Notes: generated by a model not told the origin, from the sequence alone. 64,000 nt of DNA from Chaetomium olivaceum (GCA_039881045.1 JAYWVB010000009.1:124001-188000), one strand, 5' to 3'. Shown: positions 22,973 to 34,579, numbered from the stretch's first letter. A program made the numbers and translations.

Positions 22973-24819
22973 ATGGTGGACGCAGAAGCGAATGTACCGA
23001 CATGGAAGTTCACCCAGTAAGCCCTATCTTTCTTGTCATTTACCCTCAGCTACGCAAAGTGCGCCGTGGTTCCCAAAAGCTAATCGCACGATCGCAGGTG
23101 CTTCGGTGATAAGGGAGATGTGGAGGACATCACAGAAGGTACGACAGGACGCCCCCGCGGTTCGCCCAAGTCTCCTACGTCGAATTCAATGCCGGAACAT
23201 AATGGCTCGATCTGCTCATGGTGCTGTACTGACTCCAGTCTACTCCAGCCGATATCATCTCCACCGTCGAGTTCGACCACACGGGAAACTACCTAGCAAC
23301 GGGTGATAAGGGCGGCCGCGTGGTTCTATTTGAGCGCAATGAAACAGTCAGTTGGAAATCCATGCCCGCCACCTCACCTCCCCCCAACTCTCCCCTTGCG
23401 CTTAACTGCAACCCTTGCTGATGCCCCGGGCAGAAAAAGACTTGCGAGTACAAGTTCCACACCGAGTTCCAGTCACACGAGCCCGAGTTCGATTATCTCA
23501 AATCGCTTGAGATAGAGGAGAAGATCAACAAGATCAAGTGGTGCCGGCGACAAAACGCTTCTCATTATCTGCTGTCAACAAACGATAAGACCATCAAGCT
23601 CTGGAAGGTGTTTGAGAAGTCCCTCAAGGTTGTGGCCGAAAACAACCTCTCTCACGACCTCACCCCGGCAAACATAGCTGGCGGAGGTGGAGCCCCTCGG
23701 CCGATTCCCAGCGCCCAGTTTCGCAATGCCAGTGACCTGAAACTTCCCCGACTGACCCACCACGATACCGTGGTGGCAGCTGTACCGCGACGGACGTATG
23801 CTAATGCCCACGCCTATCATATCAACAGCATCTCGGTGAACAGCGACGGGGAGACATTCATCAGCAGTGATGACTTGCGAATCAACTTGTGGAACCTCAA
23901 CATCCAGGACCAGAGCTTCAACATTGTCGACATCAAGCCGGCGAACATGGAGGAGCTGACCGAGGTGATCACGGCAGCCGAATTCCACCCAATGAGCTGC
24001 AACTGGTTCATGTATGCTAGTTCCAAGGGTACCATCAAGCTAGCCGACATGCGGGAGAGCGCCCTGTGTGACCAGCATGCCAAGAGTAAGTGCTTCTGTA
24101 AACCCTCCCTCCAGCCCATGAGGTAGTGGCTAATCTAGCCGCAGTGTTTGAGCAAGAAGAAGATCCCTCTTCGAGGTCGTTTTTTTCTGAGATCATCTCA
24201 TCCATCTCTGATGTCCGGTTTTCCTACGACGGCCGCTACATCCTCTCGCGCGACTACCTGACGGTCAAGATCTGGGATGTGAACATGGAAAGGCAACCCA
24301 TCAAGACCATCCCGATTCATGAGCACCTTAGACCGAGACTCTGTGACACGTATGAGAATGACAGCATCTTCGACAAGTTCGAGGTGGTGTTTTCTGGTGA
24401 TGGCAAGAACGTCATGACGGGAAGTTACAACAACAACTTCATGATCTATCCATCAGACCCTGAGCAAGAGGTGGAGGTAGTACTACAGGCCGATAAGTCG
24501 GCTTTCAAGGCTAAGAAGGTTGGGGTGCCGACGCCCATCAACTCAGCCACGAGCCCAACTGCCAACGGAAAGAAGGGTGGCTCACGGGCGGGGAGCCCAG
24601 CGGCACCAGGGCAAGGCCAGAGGATGCGAAAGGAAACTGATGCAGACCAGATCGACTTCAACAAGAAGATTCTGCACATGAGCTGGCATCCCTTTGAGGA
24701 CAGCATTGCGATTGCCGCGACAAATAATGTAGGAGCCAACTTCAGACAGATGGACCATTTTGTGCAGCTCGCAGTCTGCTAACACAGTGTTTTAGCTCTT
24801 CGTTTTCTCTGCCTTGTAG
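22973..24819 (+). CDS. rgb-1: PP2A regulatory subunit B (PR55 / Cdc55 family)
   Basis: Six exons: 22973-23016, 23098-23138, 23249-23346, 23434-24085, 24145-24728 and 24796-24819. They total 1,443 nt, 480 aa, in frame throughout. The protein is a WD-repeat propeller that targets and regulates protein phosphatase 2A. Both PR55 signatures are present: EFDYLKSLEIEEKINKI and NAHAYHINSISVNSD. WD-like repeats follow (SVNSDGETFISSDDLRINLW, FSYDGRYILSRDYLTVKIWD). A Gly/Ser/Pro-rich insertion lies before the last blade, as is usual in fungal orthologues. The final exon is only 24 nt and encodes LFVFSAL plus the stop; its intron has a GCTAACAC branch site and TTTTAG acceptor. The symbol follows Neurospora usage (CDC55 in yeast). 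Identity is secure. Confidence 0.95.
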
Positions 24820-26000
24820 AGAGGTGCTCACTCTACATCCATCACAGAGAAGGGAGGTGTTTCTGTGCGACCCTCTCTGACTAGACTACAATGCTGTAGC
24901 GGCTCAGGGATCCTGGCATGATCTCGACTTTTCACCAAGACAGCGATGCGGCATTTGACAGTTAAAACCCTCACGGCTACCTCCGCTTCAACGTTCCGGG
25001 AAGCAGCAGTGCATAATGGGGCTAGAGGGGGAACGGGAAAGCTAGGCAAAGCCGGATGGGAAACAGACAACATCCAAGAGAGAGATGAGCACGGGCCTGG
25101 AATAGCAGTGCGCCAGTAATCATCGGAAGCGGCTGGTTAGGCAGGCGGCTTTTGTTCCTCGTCAGGACGTCGGACATTGACATCATGATGTACCTTGGCC
25201 CCAGACATTGTCGCATACACAGTAGGGTTGGACTCGCACAGGGCAAGATAGCATGGATGCTAGAGGTAGCATGCATCCCACGAGGTGCTAGGGCCGCAAT
25301 GCAACCTATTAATGAAGCTTGGGTGGTGTTCTCCCTCTCCCCATGTACCCGGCTGGATATGGTCTTCGCGCCAACCCAAATACCTTATGCAAGCACAAAT
25401 ACACCTAGCATACTATTTGAATCAAAAACCCGGTATTGAGTGCTCATTAAAGAATGTAAAACAAGGCTTATGAAAAAACACTCACATGAGCTTTGTGTGG
25501 TGAAACTCACGGTAGCTATGTAGGTATCCAGGAGCGGCCTTGTTAGACGACAGGTGATGTGACCCCCACCATATCCATGTTGAGCCGCAATGCCCCGCCA
25601 GCAAGGGACGTGGCCGATCCCCGCAGTGACAGTGACGAAGCCTTGACCACATTGGTAACAACCTTACCTGGGTCCATAATTTCGTTCGATTAATTGGGCG
25701 CCCGCACTGTGAGAACGACGACAAAGGACCCAGGTTGTCCGATAGCAGCCTGCAAAACCCAAGCCGCACACACCACACAAGAACCTTGACTCTTTACCTC
25801 AACCACACGTTTTCTCGAAGAATAGACCGCCGAATTGAGAACATTTCCACCCACGACAATATCATTCACTCCAGTCTCCACATCCGCTCTCCTATAAAAG
25901 CTCCAATAAAGAGCCGGAGAACCCCGAACCCCCGACACGGCAACTGCCCATCCATCATCAAAACCAAAACCCTTCTTGATCAACCCATATCCGACAAAAC
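24820..26000. other. Intergenic upstream of RPB4
   Basis: No gene supported. The left part is the PP2A subunit 3' UTR; the right part is the RPB4 promoter. Confidence 0.5.
25893..25899 (+). promoter_or_regulatory. TATA-like element upstream of RPB4
   Basis: TATAAAA occurs 108 bp before the RPB4 start codon, a plausible distance for a fungal TATA box. No experimental support is available; AT-rich matches of this kind also occur by chance. Confidence 0.35.
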
Positions 26001-26554
26001 ATGTCAGACCAGAACCACGCGCCCACGTCGCGGTCGAAGCCCCCGCCGCCCGGCGAGGAGGAGGCGGGCGCGGTGCTTAAGCTGGGCGAGTTCGAGGGCG
26101 TCGACACACTGACGCTGTCGGAGGCGTCGCTGGTCATCGACGCGCTGATGCTGAAGCGGCGCAAGGACCGCAAGGACCGCAACGAGACCGACGTGCTGAA
26201 CAAGACGCTCGACTATCTCGACGCGTTCGCCCGCTTCAAGGAGAAGGAGAACGTGGAGGCGGTGGAGCGGCTGCTGAGCTCGCATAAGGAGCTGACCAAG
26301 TTTGAGAGGGCGCATATCGGTTGGTTTTCTCTTCTTTCCTTATTTTTTTTAATATTATCTTATCTCCTCGTTTTGTTTGATTTGTTTCTTGAGGATACGG
26401 TGCAGCGAACTGACTAGGTTCGCTGGTTTTAGGTTCCCTCTGCTGCGACAGCGCCGACGAGTGCAAGACGATGATCCCTTCACTCGCCGACAAGATCAGC
26501 GACGAAGACCTTCAAGAGTTGCTGGACGAGATGGCCAAGCTCATGAGCAGTTAA
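26001..26554 (+). CDS. RPB4: RNA polymerase II subunit RPB4
   Basis: Two exons, 26001-26319 and 26433-26554, separated by a 113-bp intron with an unusual GTTGGT donor; 146 aa. RPB4 pairs with RPB7 in the stalk of RNA polymerase II and acts in initiation, mRNA export and decay. The HRDC-like fold is recognisable: FEGVDTLTLSEASLVIDAL, then the KTLDYLDAFARFKEKENVEAVERLL helix. The spliced C-terminus (ERAHIGSLCCDSADECKTMI, then PSLADKISDEDLQELLDEM) matches the family. The N-terminal 30 residues are a Pro-rich extension. Reading through the intron instead would end in a non-family tail, so the splice is well supported. Confidence 0.94.
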
Positions 26555-27092
26555 GATGCCCACATACCGATTTCTCGTTCCGTCGGCGACAGGAGATGCT
26601 GGCTCCTTCGCGACATTGGAGGGGCAATGATTACAGCTTTCTATGGTTGGGAAGTTTTGGGTTAATGGCCAAGCCCGGAAGGCGGCAGGGTCCTTTTTAT
26701 ATTTTATTTGCATATCTCCCCTTGCTCCGAAATGTGCTCGGAATGGCAGAGAGAAAATCTGCATGGCATATGGCACGGCGCATATCGGTCTAGAGGAGTT
26801 AGGTTTGTTATGTTCTTCTTTTGCATGGTAATAATACCCGAGCAGTCTCTGGGACATTCTGGCATGGTCTCCATGTACGCAAATCTCATTTGAATATTTC
26901 TTTGGGTTAGGATCCATGGTTAACGCTCAAGGTGGTAGTCTCTTTTAATTTCCGAGTTAATCAACGCCTCTCTATATGGTATCATGCCGAACAGAACCGT
27001 ATCATTGCCACCTTCTCGTGCAACATCCCCCTTCCCCCGATATACATTAAATCAACCACAAATCGCAATCCATCATTTCCCTTGGCAAGCCC
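26555..27092. other. Convergent 3' intergenic region
   Basis: No gene seen between the 3' end of RPB4 and the 3' end of the minus-strand membrane protein gene. Confidence 0.5.
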
Positions 27093-28128
27093 CTACAGCT
27101 GTACATTCTGGAACTTTGTCCGGCTGTTCACGTAAGTCCCAGTTTCTCGCTCCTCCTCAGTTAAGTTAAGTGTCGCCCTCGGCATAGCATCTGCCTCCTT
27201 CACTGTATGTTCGAAGCCGGGTCGGGCCCCTTCATTTCCTTCCCTTGATCCATGGACCATGGTTGAGTCAAGCTCTGAAGGACTCGAAGGAATTCCTGAT
27301 CCCCATGAACTGCCAGGCGTGAGGGGGCTAACCATGCCGCTGTGTGCACCATTGCTCGCTGTACTCCGGCGATGCTCATGTGCAATCGGACTGAACCCTA
27401 ACATGCTGTCTGCTTTCGCCATCCGTCCTAGGCAAGATATGTTAGCCGTGGGTTGTCTTCCTCTTCGAAAGCGCCACGTTACTCATACCTTCGGTTCGAT
27501 CAAAGACACTGCCACGACCGCTCTGAGTCATGGGATTTGAAAACTGACTCCAGCCCCGGCGGGATCTGCTCATCGCCCAGCCCCCTCGAGGAGGCAAGCC
27601 TCTCCGGATGATCGATTTTCTCCTTTTCCTCCCGCCGCCGTCGGCCCCACCACATGCATGCGACAAGCGCTACGAATATGACGGCAATACCGCAACCAAC
27701 CACGATGCCGGCGAGGGTGCTAACGGGGATGCTCAACCCATTGCTACTACCTTGGTTGATGTTTGTGGTTGACGTGGAAGAGATGGTGGGTAGCGATGGT
27801 GCGCTTGCACCTGGAGCCGGCGATGTTGAGGCTGGGGTTGGTGAGGATGATGGTGGCGGGGATGATGACGATGATGGTGAGATTGACGTTGGAATACGTG
27901 TCCTGGTTGTAGTGCTTGTTATAGTTATCGATATCCATACAGTGCTCTTGTATGCCGACTCAGGATGGCCGCGAGCCTCTGGAGGGCAGCCGATAGAGTC
28001 TTGCTGGCAAGGATCGACACGGCAGCAGCCGCTATGAACGGGGTTGTCCAGGTACATATGTACCAATAGTACCCGCTCTCTGTCTCGCAGACCCTGCTTG
28101 TGGTGTCAATGGTTGTCTCCGCCGCCAT
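27093..28128 (-). CDS. Cys-rich single-pass membrane protein (two apparent frame breaks)
   Basis: Two exons, 28128-27489 and 27427-27093; the 61-bp intron has donor GTATGA and acceptor CCTAG. The N-terminus carries a compact Cys block: CETESGYYWYICTW, then HSGCCRVDPCQQDSIGC. A Ser/Thr/Pro-rich stalk follows, then a transmembrane helix (TLAGIVVGCGIAVIFVALVA), a basic stop-transfer WWGRRRRE, and a cytoplasmic tail. No cleavable signal peptide is seen. The two Cys halves lie in different frames and join if the C-run (plus-strand G-run 28040-28043) is one base longer. The tail after the membrane continues in another frame if the run at 27581-27585 is one base shorter. The corrected length is 324 aa with phases consistent. 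This resembles fungal wall-sensor-like proteins with a Cys ectodomain and Ser/Thr stalk; the function is inferred only from shape. Confidence 0.68.
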
Positions 28129-28889
28129 GTTGATACGAGTTTCTCTCGCCAATCTCCCACTCCACCTGCGACCAACTCCACTGTCGGAAAACCCGGCAAG
28201 TTCGGTGATTGCGCAATACTTGGATTTGAAGGCTGGTGGAAGCGGTATCCTTGAGCGGAGTCGATAGTTAGATCGGAAACCAAATCGAGATTGCACGACA
28301 ACAATCTGACCACGGCTCCCGATGTTGAAGGCAAGGCAGGGCCGATTCGAAGATTCAGAACGGAAAATTGGAATCTGTGTCTTCATTGTGCGAGTGCAAC
28401 TGCTCGGATGGAAAGCACCGTGCTTAATCACAGTACAACGAACAACAAGGCAGATGGCTCTTGCCTTCTCTGTCCAACTTGAGAGGTCGGAACCCGAAAT
28501 CACTTCTCAGTTCGCCAAACATCCATCACCAAAGGCTGCTTTGTTTATGGCATTCCGTGTTTCCTGTTTCTACTAGATAGGATTCTAAGTGAGAGAGGTT
28601 GAGATTGTTGGGGAGCTGTTCAACACGATCACGACCGGAGCATAGGACAGGGTAGGACCGCTTAAACTGAAGAATCACTTTCCTTGTAGCCCGGGCACGG
28701 TAAAAAACACAAAACACGGCTCGACAGCTAGATAAGACCAGGAAATGCTAAAGATGCTACAGTTTCTCCGATCATAAACCGTCTTTGACTACTTGCTCCC
28801 TGTTTGTTCGGCAATATAGCCTCCCCCGTCTCTCCTCCGGGCGCATCCCCTTCAGCAACAAAAGAAACAGGGGCTCCTCCGACGCCTGG
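28129..28889. other. Intergenic, PUF6 3' flank
   Basis: No gene seen; upstream region of the Cys-rich membrane protein gene and the 3' UTR of PUF6. Confidence 0.5.
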
Positions 28890-31038
28890 CTACAATTTCC
28901 CAAGGAGCAATTTTGCTCCTTGATTCCCGCCAGACTTGTCCTTGGCTGATTGTGCTCCCTTGCCCTTCGACTTCGACTTCTTGCCATTTGCCGCTGGGGT
29001 CTGGGTAGCGACTTCCTTGGCCGCCGCTGCCGACTGGAGCACTTTCTTGTCTGAGCGGAGGATCTTAACCAGATCCGCCTGCGAAGAAAAGTCGGGGGCC
29101 TCCAACAAACCCAACACAACGAAAGAACTTGGTCCCGTCGCCCACTGCATAATATACTCCTTGATGACCGAGTAGAGGATGTCGGCGAAGTTGAGCGGGG
29201 GATCGACTCTCTGAATGGCGCCCGCTTCCCTGTCAAACCTGCCGCCGGCGACTAAGGTCCTGAACATTTTACCCCCATGCGGAGTCTGAGAGATGTGAGG
29301 CGGAGGGGGGTAAAGGGGGTCCGCATCCTCGGACTGCACCGGCGCTGGGTTGCCAGCCGCTGTGGAGGCCACGGCCTGCAAGGCAGCAGTCTTATCGCCG
29401 GTCGCTGATAGCAAGACGTCGGTAACGAATTGACAACCGAACGAAGTGGCCACGAGGTCCGCTGGGGAGGTCGCAACCGCCGCAAGCAGGGGAGGTGACA
29501 TAGCCGCCAACTCCTTGCGCCGAATGTCGGCGTCCTTCTTACTCGTCTTCTTGCGAATTTCGTGGATCTCGGCCAGAAGCTCCAAGTCATACGCATGACT
29601 GGCTGGAAACAACGACTTGGACTGCCCTTCGAAGAGGTAGCAGACCGTGATGCGAGCGTTAAGATCGTTGGCGAGGAAGACGATATTCTCAATGTCCTTC
29701 TCCTCGTTCTTCCCGAGGATCTCCGGGAATATTGTCTTCGACGTTAATACGGTATCATCGATGACATCGTAGGCAGCAAGGAGAATCATATGGCCGTTGG
29801 GATCTCCGCACATGAGCTGGAAGGTGTCCTTATATGTCTTGATGATCTGCTTCCTGTCCTTGGCGCTTCCGTTGGCTAGCAGCAGGCACACGAGGCGAGC
29901 TCCCGACTTGGTGAAGGCCATATTCTTCAGCAGATCGCCATTCTCGTCTTCCTTGACTGTCTCGACAAACTCCTTGAGCTCCTCACTTTCGGGCTTAAGA
30001 TTGAGGAAATACTGCAACATGGCGTCGTGGAGCATCGTGAAGCCCGTCATTTTCTTCTGAATGAGGCCGTTGGTCATGTCAAAAAGATACTTCATGACGG
30101 GACCTCGCTTGCTGGGCTCGTCGGTAAGGATTTTGCGGAGATCCGCCGTTAACTCAACGCCCTTGTCGAGCTTGAACAAGGAAAACTCAGGCCCGTACCA
30201 CTCCCGTAGTAGGTGGGCCTTCTGCTCTTTGGTTGCTACTCCGCGATAGATGTCGTCCAGAATCCAGGACGCCTCGGCATGGTTGATGAGCTTCCGCACC
30301 TTGCCGTAGAACTCCGGAACAATGATGTCTCTAATCTCGTTGTCATTCTGAACAAGGAGTTTCCCAATAAGAAACTTGGCGTATCTGCTTTCGGCAAGCT
30401 GGGCGTAGGTGCCCTGGAGTTCCTTGGCGATCTGTTTTCGTTGGGCTGGGGTCGAGTACTTTATGGCGGTCTGGACGGCGCGGACGGCGTCGTGTTTAAG
30501 TACAAACTCCTTGATGCGCCCAGTGATGATGCTGTACAATTCGTCCACGAGCTGTTGGCGCTCCTCCTTGGGCACATGCGACTTCCGGCGCAGTTTTTCC
30601 CATAGCTTCTTCGTCCGGTGCACTTCATCCGCCAATGGTTTTGCGGCCTTGCGTTCTTGCGCTAATTGTTTTTGTTTTGCGTGCGCTTCGCGGGAGGTCT
30701 GGGCTAGCAAGTTGTTAGAGCAAGAATCTAGCGGATGTGAGATGGAGAAACAAACTTCGTTCAGCCCCATTCGGTTGCCCAAAGGCCCGTCCGTTCTCTT
30801 TAGCTTTCGCCGGTTCGCGGAAGGGCTTGGTATCGCTCAATTCGGCGCCGCCATCGCCCGAGTCAGAAAACCCGCTACCATCGCTGTCCGAAGCCATGTC
30901 CTCATCCTCATCGAACTTCTGGCGCTTGGGCGCGGTGACCGTTTTTGCTTTTTTGGCACGGTTGCCGTCATTATGCTTATCGCTCGAAGATGACTTTCTT
31001 TTCGCCGAGGCGGCAGATGCTGAGTGTTTGGGGGCCAT
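28890..31038 (-). CDS. PUF6: Pumilio-family nucleolar protein PUF6
   Basis: Two exons, 31038-30756 and 30703-28890; 698 aa. The 52-bp intron has donor GTTTGT, branch CTCTAAC and acceptor GCTAG. The first 100 residues are Lys/Ser/Asp-rich and nuclear-like (AKKAKTVTAPKRQKFDEDED). The HVPKEERQQLVDELYSIITG region begins the family domain, followed by PUM-like repeats (HDAVRAVQTAIKYST, ESRYAKFLIGKLL, HAEASWILDDIYRG, SGARLVCLLLANGS). A CPL-type C-terminal region follows, then a Lys/Gly-rich tail. Known role: binds RNA and assists 60S ribosome biogenesis and ASH1 mRNA repression in yeast. An in-frame start 16 codons upstream exists, but MAPKHS is the more likely start. It is divergent from the GIR2-like gene. 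Confidence 0.93.
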
Positions 31039-31338
31039 GGTGGGAGATTTCCAGAGATGCTCCAGAACAGTACGTCGCAAATCCACGGGCCAGGAACGGC
31101 TTCACCTTGTAGCTCGCTCTGATTTTTTTTCTGGAGCGCTGCGGCGAACCCCTGCTTCTGCCAGGCGGTGAGGCGTGCAGGAGCCGGGTTCACGCCAACC
31201 CCACCAAAACTCTCCCCAGGGGCTTGGCTGCCCCTCCCTCTTTTCTGGGTGCAGTGTCTAAAGCTTCCTTTCGAGAACTGCAAGTTGAACCCAGACTTGA
31301 CGGCACGTGCTTATATTCCTCTTCACAACAACGTTACA
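31039..31338. promoter_or_regulatory. 300-bp bidirectional promoter region, PUF6 / GIR2-like
   Basis: A divergent head-to-head gap of only 300 bp separates two genes whose products act in ribosome assembly and translation. Shared regulation is plausible but inferred from spacing only. Confidence 0.45.
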
Positions 31339-32091
31339 ATGGGGCGTGAGGAACAGGCCGAGGAACGGGAAGTTCTAGACTCCATATTTCCAGACGAAAT
31401 CACAGGTATGACCAACTCGATCCGCAAGACAATGTGTGGTAATGAGGGGCTTACGGGCTTTTGGTTTGCAGATATATCAGAGACCGAGTACCGGATATCG
31501 ATCAGCCTTGATCTCCTCGAGGATGAATCCGAACCGCCAGTCATCCTCCTCACGGTGCGGTACCCGGAAGATTACCCAGACAAGGCGCCTCTATTAGAGT
31601 TAGCCGCGCCTCAAAACTCAACTCCCCATGAATACATAAACATCGCCGAGGACAAAGATCGGTTGCTGCGGGGGTTGGAAGAGGTGATTGAGGAGAATCT
31701 GGGTATGGCCATGGTATTTACCTTGGTCTCGGCCGTGAAGGAAGCTGCCGAACAATTGGTCGAGGATCGTAAAGCAGCCGCCGCGAAGGTGCAAGAAGAA
31801 GCTGCCCTCGCGGCTGAGCGCGAGGAAAACAAGAAGTTCCACGGCACCCCAGTCAATCGCGAAACGTTCCTAAGTTGGAGGGAGGGTTTTTTGAAGGAAA
31901 TGGAGGAGAATCGGATTCGAGAGGAGGAGGAGAGGGCAGCAGAACTGAAGAAAGCCAGGATAAAGGAGCCGACGAAGCTCACGGGGAAGCAGCTGTGGGA
32001 GCGGGGTCTTGCCACAGCTAGCCAGGAAGAAATCGAGGAGGATGGCGTGCCGACCGAGGATGTACAAAAACTCAAGGTCGGTGATAATTAA
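31339..32091 (+). CDS. GIR2: RWD-domain protein, GIR2/RWDD1-like
   Basis: Two exons, 31339-31405 and 31472-32091; 228 aa. The 66-bp intron has donor GTATGA and acceptor TTTGCAG. Its removal gives a smooth RWD start, EREVLDSIFPDEITDISETEY. The RWD core is complete, with the hallmark VRYPEDYPDKAPLLEL segment (YPxxxPxxxP type). The C-terminal half is a charged helical region (EEAALAAEREENKKFHGTPV, then a later block TGKQLWERGLAT) typical of DRG-family regulatory proteins. Known role of GIR2: binds the GTPase Rbg2 and Gcn1 and tempers Gcn2 activation. The intron is a multiple of three and has no stop, so unspliced message would add 22 residues in frame. Confidence 0.85.
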   Translation: MGREEQAEEREVLDSIFPDEITGMTNSIRKTMCGNEGLTGFWFADISETEYRISISLDLLEDESEPPVILLTVRYPEDYPDKAPLLELAAPQNSTPHEYINIAEDKDRLLRGLEEVIEENLGMAMVFTLVSAVKEAAEQLVEDRKAAAAKVQEEAALAAEREENKKFHGTPVNRETFLSWREGFLKEMEENRIREEEERAAELKKARIKEPTKLTGKQLWERGLATASQEEIEEDGVPTEDVQKLKVGDN

Positions 32092-32340
32092 ATTCGCTTG
32101 CCACGCCCAGAAGGTCGGCCGGGAGGGGGCGCACCGTATGATCACCATCAACGAGGGGCTCTAGCTCCGCGATACGTGACGACCAGCGAAAGTATTTTTG
32201 ACACTCGCTGCTTTATGGTTTTAGAGATATTAACAAGAGTTTTCCGTCCTAACGCCTGGGCACGCCGCGGATTTGGCGGGCATGTACCGTTTCTCATCAC
32301 CAACTGGACCCTCGACATTCAAGAAGGAAACGGGAACGCA

Positions 32341-33531
32341 TCACTTCATTTCCGTATCTTCGTCGTCCTCCAGACCCTCCCACTCCTCGTCGTCAGTATC
32401 CTCCCATGCATCGCCATCCTCGCCGTCTTCGGCCGCTTCGCCGAGTTCGTTCTTGATAGAATTAAGCAGATCTTGAGCGTGTTCCCCTAGCCTCTCATCT
32501 TCGTACTCCTCCTGTTTGAAAACTTTCAGGCACTGCGTAAGCCATTTCCTTGACGACCTCCAGAAGGCTTTCCAGGTCTCAACGTCCGAAGACCCCTCTT
32601 GGGTCTTCAGTTTCTCGCCCGAAATATACTTAGCGTATCCGCCGAGATACAGCACCTCCACGCTCCGGTCGTCTTCAGCTACCAAGCGGTCGGTGACCTC
32701 CATCGCTTCCTTCTCCATATCAACTTCGATCAAGAGCCTGACGAGACTGACTCGTGAGGGAAAGGGCGGTACGGCAGGGTCCTCGGGTGCAAGATCACTC
32801 CATAACCCCAATCCCCGCTTCAAAGCCTCTTGTGCCTCCTCTACCCTAGTTTGTGAGATGCGAACATTGGCGACAGTCTGCCAGGTCTCGGCCGATTCGG
32901 GGGCGAGCATGGTCGCCTCGGTGATGAGAGTCTCGCACCGCTGTTCGGCGTCCTCTTCCCAGCTGAGATCCGTCATGTAGACTTCCACCACGGCGCAGAG
33001 TGTCTCAGCAAGCCGTTTCCGCTTCTCGGCTATGATCGCCTCCTGTGCATCGCGCGTCAAGGGCCGCGATTCGAGCGACTCAGTGAGCGTCTGGATTTGG
33101 GCGCGCAAGGCTGCAGCCCCACGCTCAAACCACGAGACACTGTCTTGGCCGCCGTCATCGCTGAGCTGCGCTAGCCACAGAAACTTCTCGGGCCCGCCGC
33201 CAATGTCCTCCGGAAGGGAGCCGTCCTCATCGACTTTGACGGCGGCAGCGAAGAATGCGCGCGCAGTGTCAACCTCGCCCAGCTCGACATGAATCTGGCC
33301 AAGAAGTGACAGGGCCGCGCCGGCTTGCCGCCCGCCTTCTCCAATGTGTTCGTAGGCGACAAGCGCTATCCTTGCTGCGGTTTCGGGGTCGCCTTCTTCT
33401 AGAGCAGCGGTTGCTTGGGTGAGGAGCTCTCTTGTGTTAACGTTTGCGGGTTGTGTCGCGGCTGCCTTGGCTCGGGCTCGATCCCGCGCCTTGTCTTTGG
33501 CCAATTTCTTCTTGGGTTTCGTCGGTGCCAT
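32341..33531 (-). CDS. ACL4: ACL4, dedicated assembly chaperone of ribosomal protein uL4
   Basis: Single exon, 396 aa. The very basic N-terminus (KPKKKLAKDKARDRARAKAA) is followed by TPR-type helical repeats between about 35 and 330 (LLTQATAALEEGDPETAARI, GAALSLLGQIHVELGEVDTA, AETWQTVANVRISQTRVEEA, VEVLYLGGYAKYISGEK). A strongly acidic C-terminal tail (EDTDDEEWEGLEDDEDTE) completes the protein. This layout, and the AFWRSSRKWL motif, fit Acl4, which holds newly made Rpl4 and escorts it to the nucleus. It lies tail-to-tail with the GIR2-like gene (249 bp apart). The frame is intact. Confidence 0.87.
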   Translation of the reverse strand: MAPTKPKKKLAKDKARDRARAKAAATQPANVNTRELLTQATAALEEGDPETAARIALVAYEHIGEGGRQAGAALSLLGQIHVELGEVDTARAFFAAAVKVDEDGSLPEDIGGGPEKFLWLAQLSDDGGQDSVSWFERGAAALRAQIQTLTESLESRPLTRDAQEAIIAEKRKRLAETLCAVVEVYMTDLSWEEDAEQRCETLITEATMLAPESAETWQTVANVRISQTRVEEAQEALKRGLGLWSDLAPEDPAVPPFPSRVSLVRLLIEVDMEKEAMEVTDRLVAEDDRSVEVLYLGGYAKYISGEKLKTQEGSSDVETWKAFWRSSRKWLTQCLKVFKQEEYEDERLGEHAQDLLNSIKNELGEAAEDGEDGDAWEDTDDEEWEGLEDDEDTEMK

Positions 33532-34579
33532 CTTGTTGGGGCCGACTCGGTTCGAGGTTGGAACGTCTGGTTGAAAATGCGACTATCCCCCCAAAGGTCC
33601 AAATGTCAAACCGCCCACTTGGAAATTTGGTCCTTATCGTGCATCTCAGGCTTATCGACCGGCAACTTACCCCACAGAAGCCTAGTGGGGCTTGTGGTGG
33701 ATCGGCACAAGTTCTTGGTTGTGCCGGGGTGCCGGGAGACAAGCAGACAGGCGAGACAGGGTGAAGCTTCAACGTCCACAGCGACAGTACTTCGTCGGCG
33801 GGGGCGGTTCTCCTAGCCGAGAACTGTGAACAAACAGAAGCAACAGGTTATGTTGGGTAACCTCCTTTATAATGAGAGTAATTTCAGAAACAGTTGACTT
33901 GTCCTTAAAGTTAAGTCGATGTGTGCGGTTTTGATCCCAGCGCGCTCCCACCCCGTTTGGAGCTCTTCTCGCCAAGCATGGCGTCCAATTAAGGTTTTGC
34001 TGTTTGAGAGACCGTTATGTTCATATACACGTCCATCCGAGTAACGAACCGCAATGATGTACAATACGTAGGTGATATCTACCATCTACTGCTCTGGGAC
34101 TTGGTTTTCAGAAAGATTCAAAAGATTTACTGTGTAGCTCCATTCAGGCCGCCCATTGCGCCTCTTACCACTTTTGGGGAAGATGCTTCCTCGGGCTCTC
34201 TATTGGCCAAGGCTCGCGCAAATTGATTAAGGACCTGGCCACTGTGCCTTGACCCCTGTCCGTGGTGTTTCAGTCTCGCAGTGTTGGAGACTTTACCCCA
34301 ATGGCAAGGTTTAATCGATGATCAACGGCACCACCGGCACCACGCGAGTGTGTGACTTGGGAGACGCGAACAGATGAAAGAAGGAGACGGCTGCGGCCTA
34401 TTTTTGCAATGTTCCCCGATCATGCTGTGCCTCGCGTCTCCCTTTTCCCTCTCGTCGCTCCCTCACAGTTGTCATCCCGACGAAACTGTTCAACACTGGG
34501 TGTGTCCTAGCAACCCCTGAAGCTCGCCGACTAGTCAACAATATCAGTCTCGCCAGCAGTGACCTCGCTCTTAATAGCC
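33532..34579. other. Divergent intergenic region ACL4 / CFEM-like gene
   Basis: No gene seen; it should hold both promoters. No recognised elements. Confidence 0.5.

Noticed and set aside
27654..28037. Plus-strand 127-codon frame rich in Asp/Gly
   Set aside because: Antisense shadow of the Ser/Thr/Pro stalk of the membrane protein gene.
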